A stretch of 14,830 nucleotides of DNA. It comes from an uncultured Selenomonadales bacterium. GTDB lineage: Bacteria > Bacillota > Negativicutes > Selenomonadales > Selenomonadaceae. The stretch spans positions 1 to 14,830 of the forward strand of contig CAMVAG010000025.1 in NCBI GenBank assembly GCA_947165405.1. Reading direction: 5' to 3'. The notes under the pieces are model-generated. The model ran no database searches. It was not told the DNA's origin and saw nothing but the letters and a program-made list of their open reading frames with translations. Below, in pieces: positions 7,288 through 13,544 of the stretch. Positions within the stretch are counted from its first letter, which is position 1. Each line of letters starts with the position of its first letter. The translations under genes were made by a program, and so were the position numbers.

Positions 7288-9525
7288 TCAAAATTTATTA
7301 ATCGGTGCGGCAGTTGCCTTGAGGATTTTCGTGCCGATTTCGGGATTCGCGAAGGCAACCGTTATGACTTGCCCTTTGACTTCCATGACGGTGCCGAAGC
7401 CCCATTTCTTGTGATTGAGTTGGTCGCCGACTTGCCAAACGACAATCGCCGCAGATTTTTTTTCAACGGGTTTCATTTGCGCGGAACGATAAGCCGTCGG
7501 AGGTTTGTAAGTCGATTGAGTCATTGCGGAAGATTTTTTCTTGAAGGGCGCGATAAATCTTCCGTCAATGCAAGGAGCCGGAATTTCCTCGACGAAGCGC
7601 GAAATTTTTTGACGCCTTATCTTGCCGAAAAACATACGCTCATCCGCCGCCGTGAGATAAAGTTTTTTCTTGGCGCGGGTGAGTGCAACGTAGCAGGCGC
7701 GCCGCTCCTCCTCAAGTTCATCCTCGCTGTCGATTGAATTGGCGTGCGGAAAAAGATTTTCCTCCATGCCGACGACGAACACTGCCGAAAATTCCAAGCC
7801 CTTCGCGGCGTGCACCGTCATGAGCTTCACGCGGGATTCTTTTTCGTCGAGGGTGTCGATGTCAGTTATCAAGGCGACGTGATTCAAAAAATCTTGCAAG
7901 GTTCCTTCGGGATTCAATTCGACAAAATCTTTCGCGCTGCCGACGAATTCGCCCAAATTTTCTTCACGAGAAATATTTTCCTGCTTGCCGTTTTCGCGGT
8001 CGTCACGGAGCATTTTGATATAGCCGGATTCTTTGAGGACGAGGCTTATCAATTTGTCGACGGTGAAATTTTTTGCGGACTCGGTGAAACTCATCATCAT
8101 TGCCACGAAATTTTTAATGCCGGCGCGAAATTTCGGAGTCAACCCGTCAACTTGTTCCAAGAGTTTGCCGTCGGCGACGACTTCAAAAATCGAAAGCCCC
8201 CGGCTTTCCGCGAATGTCGATAAGCGATTCATATTCGTTGAGCCTAGCCCTCTGCGCGGCGTGTTGATAATTCGCATGAGGTGAACGTTATCGCGAGGAT
8301 TGTTTATCACGTGAAGATAGGCGACGATGTCCCGAATCTCTTTGCGGTCGTAAAACTTGAGCCCGCCGATTATGATGTAAGGAATTCCGAGCTGCATAAA
8401 TTTTTCCTCGAACATGCGGGATTGAGCGTTCGTTCGATAGAGCAGAGCGATTTCGTTGTAAGGAAAATTTTCTTCCGCGACAAGCCGCCGAACTTCTCTT
8501 GCGACGAGTGCCGCCTCCTCCTTGTCGTTCTTGCAGTGAATGAATTTAATTTTATCGCCGGTTGCGTTTTGCGTCCAAAGATTTTTCGGCTTGCGGTCGA
8601 AGTTGTTTCGGATAACGGCGTTTGCGGCGTCCAAGATGATTTTCGTCGAACGATAATTTTGTTCCAACATGATAACCCGCGCATTTGGATAATCGCGTTC
8701 GAAATTTAAAATGTTCCTCATGTCCGCGCCGCGCCAGCCGTAAATCGATTGGTCAGCGTCGCCGACCACACAAAGATTTTTATACTTGGCGGCAAGCAGA
8801 TTCGTCAAGACGTATTGCGCGACGTTCGTGTCTTGGTATTCGTCAATCGAAATGTATTGAAACCGCTCCTGATACTTCGCCAAAACTTCGGGGTACTCCT
8901 CAAAAATTTTCACGGTGAAAAAAATCAAGTCGTCGAAGTCGAGCGCATTGTTTTCCTGCAGCTTTTGCTGATACAGTTCGTAAATCCGTTGCACGTTCAT
9001 CTTGTAGCGAAGGTCTCTGCTTGAAATCATCTGCGTGCAATGAGCGGGGTCAATCAAATTATTTTTGAAGTCGGAGATTCTGAAACTGACATTGGCAAAA
9101 AAATTTTCGTCCAAGTCCAAATCCTTGACGCACTGCTTTATCAAAGTCTTGCTGTCGCCGGCGTCGTAGATTGCAAAGTTGGTGTTGAAGTTGCCGGTGA
9201 TTGTAATTTCGCGTCGCAAGAGCCGGGCGCAGAAGGAATGGAACGTGCTCAAGATAATTCCTCTTGCGGGCGAGCCGATTAATTTTTCGGCGCGGTATTT
9301 CATTTCGTTGGCGGCTTTGTTCGTGAAGGTTATAGCCAAAATATTTCGCGGCAAAATTCCCTGCGCGATAAGATTTGCAATGCGGCAGGTGAGCACTCGT
9401 GTTTTGCCGGAGCCCGCGCCCGCCATTATCAAAAGCGGTCCGTCGATGCAATTAACCGCCTCTTGTTGTTCGGGATTCAAGTCCTTAAAAATTTCTGTCG
9501 TGTCAAAAAAAAATTGCTCGTTCAA
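7288..9525 (-). CDS. pcrA: ATP-dependent DNA helicase PcrA (UvrD family)
   Basis: A 745-aa superfamily 1A 3'-5' helicase for repair, rolling-circle replication and removal of recombination or transcription obstacles. All motifs are present: Walker A AGAGSGKT (35-42), Ia AITFTNKAANEM, II DEYQD (D228-D232), III VGDADQSIYGWRGAD, IV LEQNYRST, V LMTVHAAKGLEF and VI YVALTRAKKKLYL. The C-terminal Tudor-like segment (VGDQLNHKKWGFGTV and following), which in PcrA contacts RNA polymerase, is also present. The TTG start at 9525 is chosen because AAAGGGGG lies about 8 bases upstream and the length matches the family. A longer reading from TTG 9579 would start inside the -35 box of the promoter, so it cannot be translated from that transcript. 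First gene of the pcrA-ligA operon. Confidence 0.96.
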   Translation of the reverse strand: MNEQFFFDTTEIFKDLNPEQQEAVNCIDGPLLIMAGAGSGKTRVLTCRIANLIAQGILPRNILAITFTNKAANEMKYRAEKLIGSPARGIILSTFHSFCARLLRREITITGNFNTNFAIYDAGDSKTLIKQCVKDLDLDENFFANVSFRISDFKNNLIDPAHCTQMISSRDLRYKMNVQRIYELYQQKLQENNALDFDDLIFFTVKIFEEYPEVLAKYQERFQYISIDEYQDTNVAQYVLTNLLAAKYKNLCVVGDADQSIYGWRGADMRNILNFERDYPNARVIMLEQNYRSTKIILDAANAVIRNNFDRKPKNLWTQNATGDKIKFIHCKNDKEEAALVAREVRRLVAEENFPYNEIALLYRTNAQSRMFEEKFMQLGIPYIIIGGLKFYDRKEIRDIVAYLHVINNPRDNVHLMRIINTPRRGLGSTNMNRLSTFAESRGLSIFEVVADGKLLEQVDGLTPKFRAGIKNFVAMMMSFTESAKNFTVDKLISLVLKESGYIKMLRDDRENGKQENISREENLGEFVGSAKDFVELNPEGTLQDFLNHVALITDIDTLDEKESRVKLMTVHAAKGLEFSAVFVVGMEENLFPHANSIDSEDELEEERRACYVALTRAKKKLYLTAADERMFFGKIRRQKISRFVEEIPAPCIDGRFIAPFKKKSSAMTQSTYKPPTAYRSAQMKPVEKKSAAIVVWQVGDQLNHKKWGFGTVMEVKGQVITVAFANPEIGTKILKATAAPINKF

Positions 9526-9550
9526 AAGAGCGTCCCCCTTTCGATGAGCA

Positions 9551-9579
9551 ATTATATTCGCGAAAAAAATTTTTATCAA
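9551..9579 (-). promoter_or_regulatory. Promoter of the pcrA-ligA operon
   Basis: On the minus strand a TTGATA -35 box (9579-9574) and a perfect TATAAT -10 box (9556-9551) are separated by 17 bases with an A/T-rich spacer. Transcription should start near 9544, giving a short leader of about 19 bases before the TTG start at 9525. This is the strongest promoter match in the window. Confidence 0.8.
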
Positions 9580-9591
9580 GCGGCGGTGTTT

Positions 9592-9631
9592 CAGGTTAGG
9601 AGTTACAGATTATAAGAAAAATTATAACCTG
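9592..9631 (-). other. Hairpin with two alternative pairings after niaP
   Basis: Just after the niaP stop, the minus-strand RNA can form a 10-bp stem (CAGGTTATAA with TTATAATCTG, one G-U pair, 6-base loop; plus-strand positions 9606-9615 and 9622-9631). The same CAGGTTA arm can instead pair with a downstream TAACCTG (plus-strand 9592-9598). There is no run of T after either structure, so a standard intrinsic terminator is not supported. It may be a 3'-end stabilising hairpin, or may limit read-through into pcrA. The promoter of pcrA begins 13 bp further on. Confidence 0.5.
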
Positions 9632-9634
9632 TCC

Positions 9635-10978
9635 TTAAGTCGTTTTGACTTTGAACGAGGAATCGATTTCTTCCAAAGATTTTTTCTTGCTCTCAATGCC
9701 GAGACTCAAAATAATCAGCGAAACGATTATGAAGACCGAGGCGAACATCAGGAAGATTGAATTCATTTGCGCGCCGCTCACGAGCAAAACACCGACGAGC
9801 ATTGGAGCAATCATGCCGCCGATTCTTCCGAAGCCTGCCGCCCAGCCCGAACCGAGCGCACGAATCGCCGTAGGATAAAGTTCGGGTGTGTAAGTGTAAA
9901 TAACGCCCCAAGCACCGAGATTGAAGAAAGACATTGCCGCGCCCCAAGCCAAAAGTTCATAACTCGTCGTCGCGTTCCCGAAGAAGTAAGCACACACGCC
10001 CGACATCAAAAGGAAACTTGAAAGCGTGTATCGACGCCCGATTATGTCGACAAGGAAGGCCGCCGCAATGTAGCCCGGTAACTGTGCCAGCGTCATTATC
10101 AAAACGTATTCGAAAGTTTTCACGACTTCGAAGCCCTGCGAAAAGACAATCGACGGCAGCCACATGAAAATTCCGTAGTAGCTGAAGACGATTCCGAACC
10201 ATGCAATCCACAACATAAACGTCCGAACTCGAAAAGCCTTCGTCCAAAGCGTGAAGACGTTCAGCTTGAAAATCGGCGTGGCCTCGTCGACGAAATCTTT
10301 ATCGAACGGTTTGCTTGCGACGCCCAATTTTTTCTCCAGCGATAAAATTATTTGGCGAGCCTCTTCGACTTTGCCTTTTGAAATCAGATAGCGAATTGAT
10401 TCGGGCATGTGCAAGCGGATTAAAAAGACGTAGAGCGCGGGCAATGCGCCGATTATGAATGCAACATGCCAACCGAATCGCGGAATCAGCAAGTAGGAAA
10501 TCAGAGCCGCCACGAGCCAGCCGACTCCCCAAAAACTTTCCAGCAAAACTATAAATCTTCCGCGTAATTTACTCGGTGCGTATTCACTCATCAGCGTCGC
10601 GGCAACGGGCAACTCTCCGCCCAAACCGAAGCCGACCAAAAATCTGAACAGCAACAGCGATTCGTAATCCCAAGCAACCGCACACAAACCCGTTGACACG
10701 CTGTAAAGAATGACCGTCGCCGCGAAAACATTTTTGCGCCCGAACTTATCGGCAATCGTTCCTGCAGAGACCGCGCCAAGTGCCATGCCGATTAACCCGA
10801 CGCTGCCAATCCAACCGACTTGCTCCGGCGATAAACCCCACTCCCTCGCCAAAACCGGCAACACGAACGAAATTAATCCGGTGTCCATTGAGTCGAAGAG
10901 CCAGCCCAGCCCCGTCACGACCAAAAGTTTATAGTGGAAAGAGCCGACCGGCAATTTTTCAAGCCGTTCAAGTATCAA
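9635..10978 (-). CDS. niaP: Niacin permease NiaP-type MFS transporter
   Basis: A 447-aa, twelve-helix major facilitator protein of the inner membrane. It carries the loop motif DKFGRKN after helix 2 and its second-half counterpart DIIGRRYTL, plus RFLVGFGLGGELPVAATLMSE, LRGRFIVLLESFWGVGWLVA, MPESIRYL, VFSYYGIFMWLPS, FEYVLIMTLAQLPGY and FFNLGAWGVIYTYTPELYPT. These stretches closely resemble, from memory, Bacillus subtilis NiaP (YceI), which imports nicotinate/nicotinamide for NAD synthesis. Related aromatic-acid or metabolite:H+ symporters are the alternative. The TTG start at 10978 sits 9 bases after AGGAG (10992-10988); the in-frame TTG at 10987 directly touches that site and is rejected. The leader is about 110 bases and contains a large heptamer-repeat hairpin, and the promoter lies at 11092-11120. 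No niacin-repressor site was recognised. Confidence 0.85.
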   Translation of the reverse strand: MILERLEKLPVGSFHYKLLVVTGLGWLFDSMDTGLISFVLPVLAREWGLSPEQVGWIGSVGLIGMALGAVSAGTIADKFGRKNVFAATVILYSVSTGLCAVAWDYESLLLFRFLVGFGLGGELPVAATLMSEYAPSKLRGRFIVLLESFWGVGWLVAALISYLLIPRFGWHVAFIIGALPALYVFLIRLHMPESIRYLISKGKVEEARQIILSLEKKLGVASKPFDKDFVDEATPIFKLNVFTLWTKAFRVRTFMLWIAWFGIVFSYYGIFMWLPSIVFSQGFEVVKTFEYVLIMTLAQLPGYIAAAFLVDIIGRRYTLSSFLLMSGVCAYFFGNATTSYELLAWGAAMSFFNLGAWGVIYTYTPELYPTAIRALGSGWAAGFGRIGGMIAPMLVGVLLVSGAQMNSIFLMFASVFIIVSLIILSLGIESKKKSLEEIDSSFKVKTT

Positions 10979-10996
10979 GTCAAACAACTCCTAACT

Positions 10997-11075
10997 GCAA
11001 TGCGTAATTCGTAATGCGTAATGCGTAATGATTTTGGTTTTAATTGCGCATTTCGCATTGCGCATTCCTAATTGC
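10997..11075. repeat. Long imperfect hairpin built from inverted 7-bp tandem repeats
   Basis: The left arm holds four tandem heptamers (GCGTAAT, TCGTAAT, GCGTAAT, GCGTAAT; 11002-11029) preceded by GCAAT (10997-11001). The right arm holds three heptamers in the opposite sense (TGCGCAT, TTCGCAT, TGCGCAT; 11045-11065) and ends in ATTGC (11071-11075). The two 33-base arms pair in a single register around a 13-base loop (11030-11042), with 28 of 33 positions paired on the plus strand (two of them G-T) and mismatches at 11002, 11003, 11005, 11009 and 11019. The foot of the hairpin is only 4 bases from the niaP ribosome binding site, inside the predicted niaP leader. Heptameric short tandem repeats are known in other bacterial intergenic regions, notably cyanobacteria. 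Confidence 0.8.
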
Positions 11076-11091
11076 TTTTCAAATGAATTGT

Positions 11092-11120
11092 ATTTTATTT
11101 CACGTACAGCGAAATTGCAA
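11092..11120 (-). promoter_or_regulatory. Candidate niaP promoter
   Basis: On the minus strand TTGCAA (11120-11115) and TAAAAT (11097-11092) are 17 bases apart. The -10 matches at five of six positions and the -35 at four of six. It would give a leader of about 110 bases that includes the whole 10997-11075 hairpin. Confidence 0.5.
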
Positions 11121-11138
11121 GCTTGCCGATAAATTTAG

Positions 11139-11167
11139 TTGCGAACTTGTGCGCTGTCCTGTAAAAT
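11139..11167 (+). promoter_or_regulatory. Candidate promoter of the unknown 284-aa gene
   Basis: TTGCGA (11139-11144) and TAAAAT (11162-11167) are separated by 17 bases on the plus strand. It is divergent from the niaP promoter, with 18 bp between the two -35 boxes, so one bound protein could affect both. The leader would be about 70 bases and includes the heptamers at 11194-11221. Confidence 0.5.
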
Positions 11168-11193
11168 GTGATTGGAAGTTTAGGAATTTTTTC

Positions 11194-11221
11194 TGAAAGC
11201 TGAAAGCTAAAAGCTGACAGC
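11194..11221 (+). repeat. Tandem 7-bp repeat (TGAAAGC family)
   Basis: Four consecutive heptamers (TGAAAGC, TGAAAGC, TAAAAGC, TGACAGC) occupy 11194-11221 and end 9 bases before the AAGGAGG of the following gene. The sequence family differs from the GCGTAAT repeats 130 bp away, but the unit length is the same. Length change by slippage is plausible. Confidence 0.8.
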
Positions 11222-11245
11222 TGATATGCCAAGGAGGCGATTAAA

Positions 11246-12100
11246 ATGGATTTTGCGACAATCGGAACGCTCGGCTCGTATGTCAAACGGCAGAACTTGA
11301 CTTTCGCCGCAAAGCACAAGATACGAACGGGACAAACACTCACGAACGCGAACGGCAACTTGCTTTCAATGACAACCTCGACGTTCGACAAACTGCGCGA
11401 GGCGGCAAAAGCTTCGACCAACCAAGCCAAGCAACAAAAACTTGCGCGAATCAGGCAAAAGCTCAAGGCGGGACAAAAGCTCACTGACGAGGAACTCGGA
11501 TTCTTGCGCGTCAACGACCCGAAGACTTACAAAAAGGCAAAGGCAGCAGACGACGCCCGCGAAGAACTCAAGTCCGAACTCAAAAAAGCCAAGTCCAAAG
11601 GCGAGGCGCGTGAGGCAATGACGCGGGCAATGATTAAAGCTTCTTCGACGGCAATGGCTGAACTTTCCGCGCTCGGTCAAGGAGGCGGCTCGGCACTTGC
11701 AGGCGGCGGCGGAAATTTAATCGGCGATGTCGGTGCGTCAAATGTTGCACAAGGCGGCGAGGTCTCTGCGGAAGGCAACACGAACATTTCCGGCATGGAG
11801 AATCAAAATTTCGGCGAACTCAATCAATCGATTCAAACTCAAGACGACAAAACTTCAGCGGATAAAAATTCGGACGAAGAATTAAACACGCCCGAAGACA
11901 TTATGGAAAAATATATCTGGACGATTCGCGCCCTCGAAGACGAATGGGCGAAGTTCACCAACTCCGAAGAATACAGAGACTTGCCGAATCAAACCAAAGA
12001 CAGCAAGAAAAAATTTTACAGGCAAGTCGACGAACCCTCACCGCGAATTTTGGCGGCGACGGCGGCTTATCGCAGGTCAATGAATTATTTAACCGCGTAA
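11246..12100 (+). CDS. Unrecognised 284-aa hydrophilic protein
   Basis: I do not recognise a named family. The start at ATG 11246 has a perfect AAGGAGG (11231-11237). There is no signal peptide or membrane segment, so it is probably cytoplasmic or exported by a non-Sec route. Residues 1-45 are mixed. Residues 46-140 are basic, alanine/lysine-rich and helical, with a distinctive LKAGQKLTDEELGFLRVND stretch (73-91) followed by PKTYKKA. Residues 143-180 form a glycine-rich linker (GQGGGSALAGGGG), 181-215 are polar and rich in N/Q/D, and 216-284 form an acidic then basic helical tail with EDIMEKYIWTIRALEDEW. The LxxGxKLTxEExxFLxxxDPxxYxKA pattern reminds me of uncharacterised Firmicutes proteins, from memory only. 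The gene is monocistronic by its own promoter and the terminator at 12128-12159. Confidence 0.8.
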   Translation: MDFATIGTLGSYVKRQNLTFAAKHKIRTGQTLTNANGNLLSMTTSTFDKLREAAKASTNQAKQQKLARIRQKLKAGQKLTDEELGFLRVNDPKTYKKAKAADDAREELKSELKKAKSKGEAREAMTRAMIKASSTAMAELSALGQGGGSALAGGGGNLIGDVGASNVAQGGEVSAEGNTNISGMENQNFGELNQSIQTQDDKTSADKNSDEELNTPEDIMEKYIWTIRALEDEWAKFTNSEEYRDLPNQTKDSKKKFYRQVDEPSPRILAATAAYRRSMNYLTA

Positions 12101-12127
12101 AAAATTTTTCGACGACAAAAAAATTTT

Positions 12128-12159
12128 CCCCTGCGTTTTTCTTCGCAAGGGTTTTTTTT
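12128..12159 (+). terminator. Intrinsic terminator touching the gmhB ribosome binding site
   Basis: The stem CCCCTGCG (12128-12135) pairs with CGCAAGGG (12144-12151) at seven of eight positions with one C-A mismatch. It has an 8-base T-rich loop and is followed by eight T (12152-12159). This is a standard rho-independent terminator for the preceding gene. Two bases later the AAGGAGG of gmhB begins (12162), so no promoter fits between terminator and gmhB, and gmhB must be reached by read-through or from a promoter upstream of the hairpin. Confidence 0.85.
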
Positions 12160-12176
12160 CTAAGGAGGTCATGCGC

Positions 12177-12677
12177 ATGATTGAAGCGATTTTTTTTGAC
12201 AGAGACGGCGTTTTAAATGAGGAGGTCGGCTATCTTTGGCAAGTCGAAAATTTTAAATGGATTGACGGCGCACGCGAGGCGATTAAATTTTGCAACGAGC
12301 GCGGCATTTTATCAATCGTCGTCACGAATCAGGGCGGCATTGCTCGCGGGCTGTACACTTCCGAAGACGTAAACGCCCTTCATGACTTCATGCAGAAAAG
12401 TTTGGCGGAGGTCGGCGCGCATATCGACGGCTTTTATTTTTGTCCGCATCATCCCGATTTCAGCGGCGAATGTGATTGCCGCAAGCCCAAGCCCGGCATG
12501 ATTCTGCAGGCGTGCAAAGATTTCAAAATCAATCCCGCGAATGCAATTCTTTTCGGCGACAGCAAACGCGACATCGAGGCGGCGGAGGCGGCGAATCTTC
12601 AAGCAGGAATTTTTTTCACGGAAGGAAATCTTTTGGATGCCGTCAAATTTTATTGCTTAAAGGCAGAAAAATTTTAA
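12177..12677 (+). CDS. gmhB: D-glycero-D-manno-heptose 1,7-bisphosphate 7-phosphatase (HAD-IIIA)
   Basis: A 166-aa HAD phosphatase of the GmhB/histidinol-phosphatase group. Motif I FFDRDGVLN has the nucleophile D8 and acid/base D10. Motif II is VVTNQGG (T50), motif III CRKPKPG includes K103, and motif IV is FGDSKRD (D128, D132). A zinc site C89-P-H91 ... C99-D-C101 is typical of GmhB and has a shorter loop than the E. coli enzyme. The reaction removes the 7-phosphate from heptose 1,7-bisphosphate, the step after the HldA/HldE kinase on the route to ADP-heptose for LPS. The homologous kinase lies about 9 kb to the left. The start at ATG 12177 is preferred to ATG 12171 because the latter is only 2 bases from AAGGAGG (12162-12168). 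It is followed after 42 bp by recT. Confidence 0.88.
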   Translation: MIEAIFFDRDGVLNEEVGYLWQVENFKWIDGAREAIKFCNERGILSIVVTNQGGIARGLYTSEDVNALHDFMQKSLAEVGAHIDGFYFCPHHPDFSGECDCRKPKPGMILQACKDFKINPANAILFGDSKRDIEAAEAANLQAGIFFTEGNLLDAVKFYCLKAEKF

Positions 12678-12719
12678 ATAGTGTTGTGTGCAAAGAATTA
12701 AAAAGGTGGTTTTAAAATC

Positions 12720-13544
12720 ATGAAACAAGACGCCCCGACCCTCCAACAACTTTTAAACTCAATGAGTATCAAACGCCGTTTCGAGGAACTGCTTGACCAA
12801 TCGGCTCCGTCGTTTATCTCATCGATATTGACAATCGTGAGGAGCAATTCAAAATTGCAAGACTGCTCGCCGAATTCGATATTGAGCGCGGCGGGCATTG
12901 CGGCGGCTTTGAAGTTGCCGATAAACCCCTCGCTCGGCTTCGCGCACATCGTTCCTTACAAAGGGCACGCTCAATTTCAACTCGGCTGGCGCGGCTACGT
13001 TCAACTTGCAATGCGCAGCGGACAATATCGAACATTGAATTCCTCTGCCGTCCGTGAAGGGCAAATAAAAGAAATTGATTTTGTCACGGGCGAAATAATT
13101 CGCGGCGAAAAAATTTCTGACGAGGTCGTCGGCTATGTCGCTTACATGGAACTTCTTAACGGCTTCAAAAAATCTTTGTATATGACGATTGAGGAACTTC
13201 AAGCGCACGCCGAAAAATATTCGCAGAGTTACGCTTACGATTTGCGTTCGGGCAGAAAGTCTTCCGTGTGGACGACGAACTTTGACGCAATGGCTAAAAA
13301 AACCGTCTTGAAAAAACTTCTAAGCAACTTCGGAATCATTTCGATTGACCAGCAGAGCGCGGCATTGGCGACGGCGTTGCAGGCAGACCAAGCGGTTATC
13401 ACCGAAGACGGCTTCCGCTATATCGACAACGAACGCGGCGAGGAAAAAATCGTGCCCTTCAACGAAGTGATTGACTTGCCCGAAGACGAAGAGATTGACG
13501 AGCCCGACAACGATAAAAATGATACGGAGGAGAAAAATGATTAA
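12720..13544 (+). CDS. recT: RecT-family single-strand DNA annealing protein
   Basis: A 274-aa RecT/RedB-type recombinase of normal family length. The core is visible at about residues 53-115 (SILSAAGIAAALKLPINPS, then FAHIVPYKG, FQLGWRGYVQLAMRSGQY) and 140-200 (MTIEELQAHAEKYS, SVWTTNFDAMAKKTVLKKLL). These are the conserved RecT stretches. The last 25 residues are strongly acidic. RecT anneals complementary single strands and is usually carried by phages beside a RecE- or YqaJ-type exonuclease and an SSB. None of these is adjacent here. The ribosome binding site is AAGGTGG (12703-12709). The 3' end overlaps argB by 8 bp, implying translational coupling. Codon use looks similar to the neighbours by eye. 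It is either a domesticated phage gene or a prophage remnant. Confidence 0.93.
   Translation: MKQDAPTLQQLLNSMSIKRRFEELLDQSAPSFISSILTIVRSNSKLQDCSPNSILSAAGIAAALKLPINPSLGFAHIVPYKGHAQFQLGWRGYVQLAMRSGQYRTLNSSAVREGQIKEIDFVTGEIIRGEKISDEVVGYVAYMELLNGFKKSLYMTIEELQAHAEKYSQSYAYDLRSGRKSSVWTTNFDAMAKKTVLKKLLSNFGIISIDQQSAALATALQADQAVITEDGFRYIDNERGEEKIVPFNEVIDLPEDEEIDEPDNDKNDTEEKND

Noticed and set aside
9526..9579. Longer PcrA starting at TTG 9579
   Set aside because: That codon is part of the -35 box of the operon promoter, so the extension would not be on the transcript; the TTG at 9525 has a ribosome binding site and gives the usual length.
12652..12685. Possible recT promoter in the gmhB 3' end (TTGCTT followed by TAAATA)
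   Set aside because: Both boxes match consensus poorly and the spacing is 16; not enough to call.
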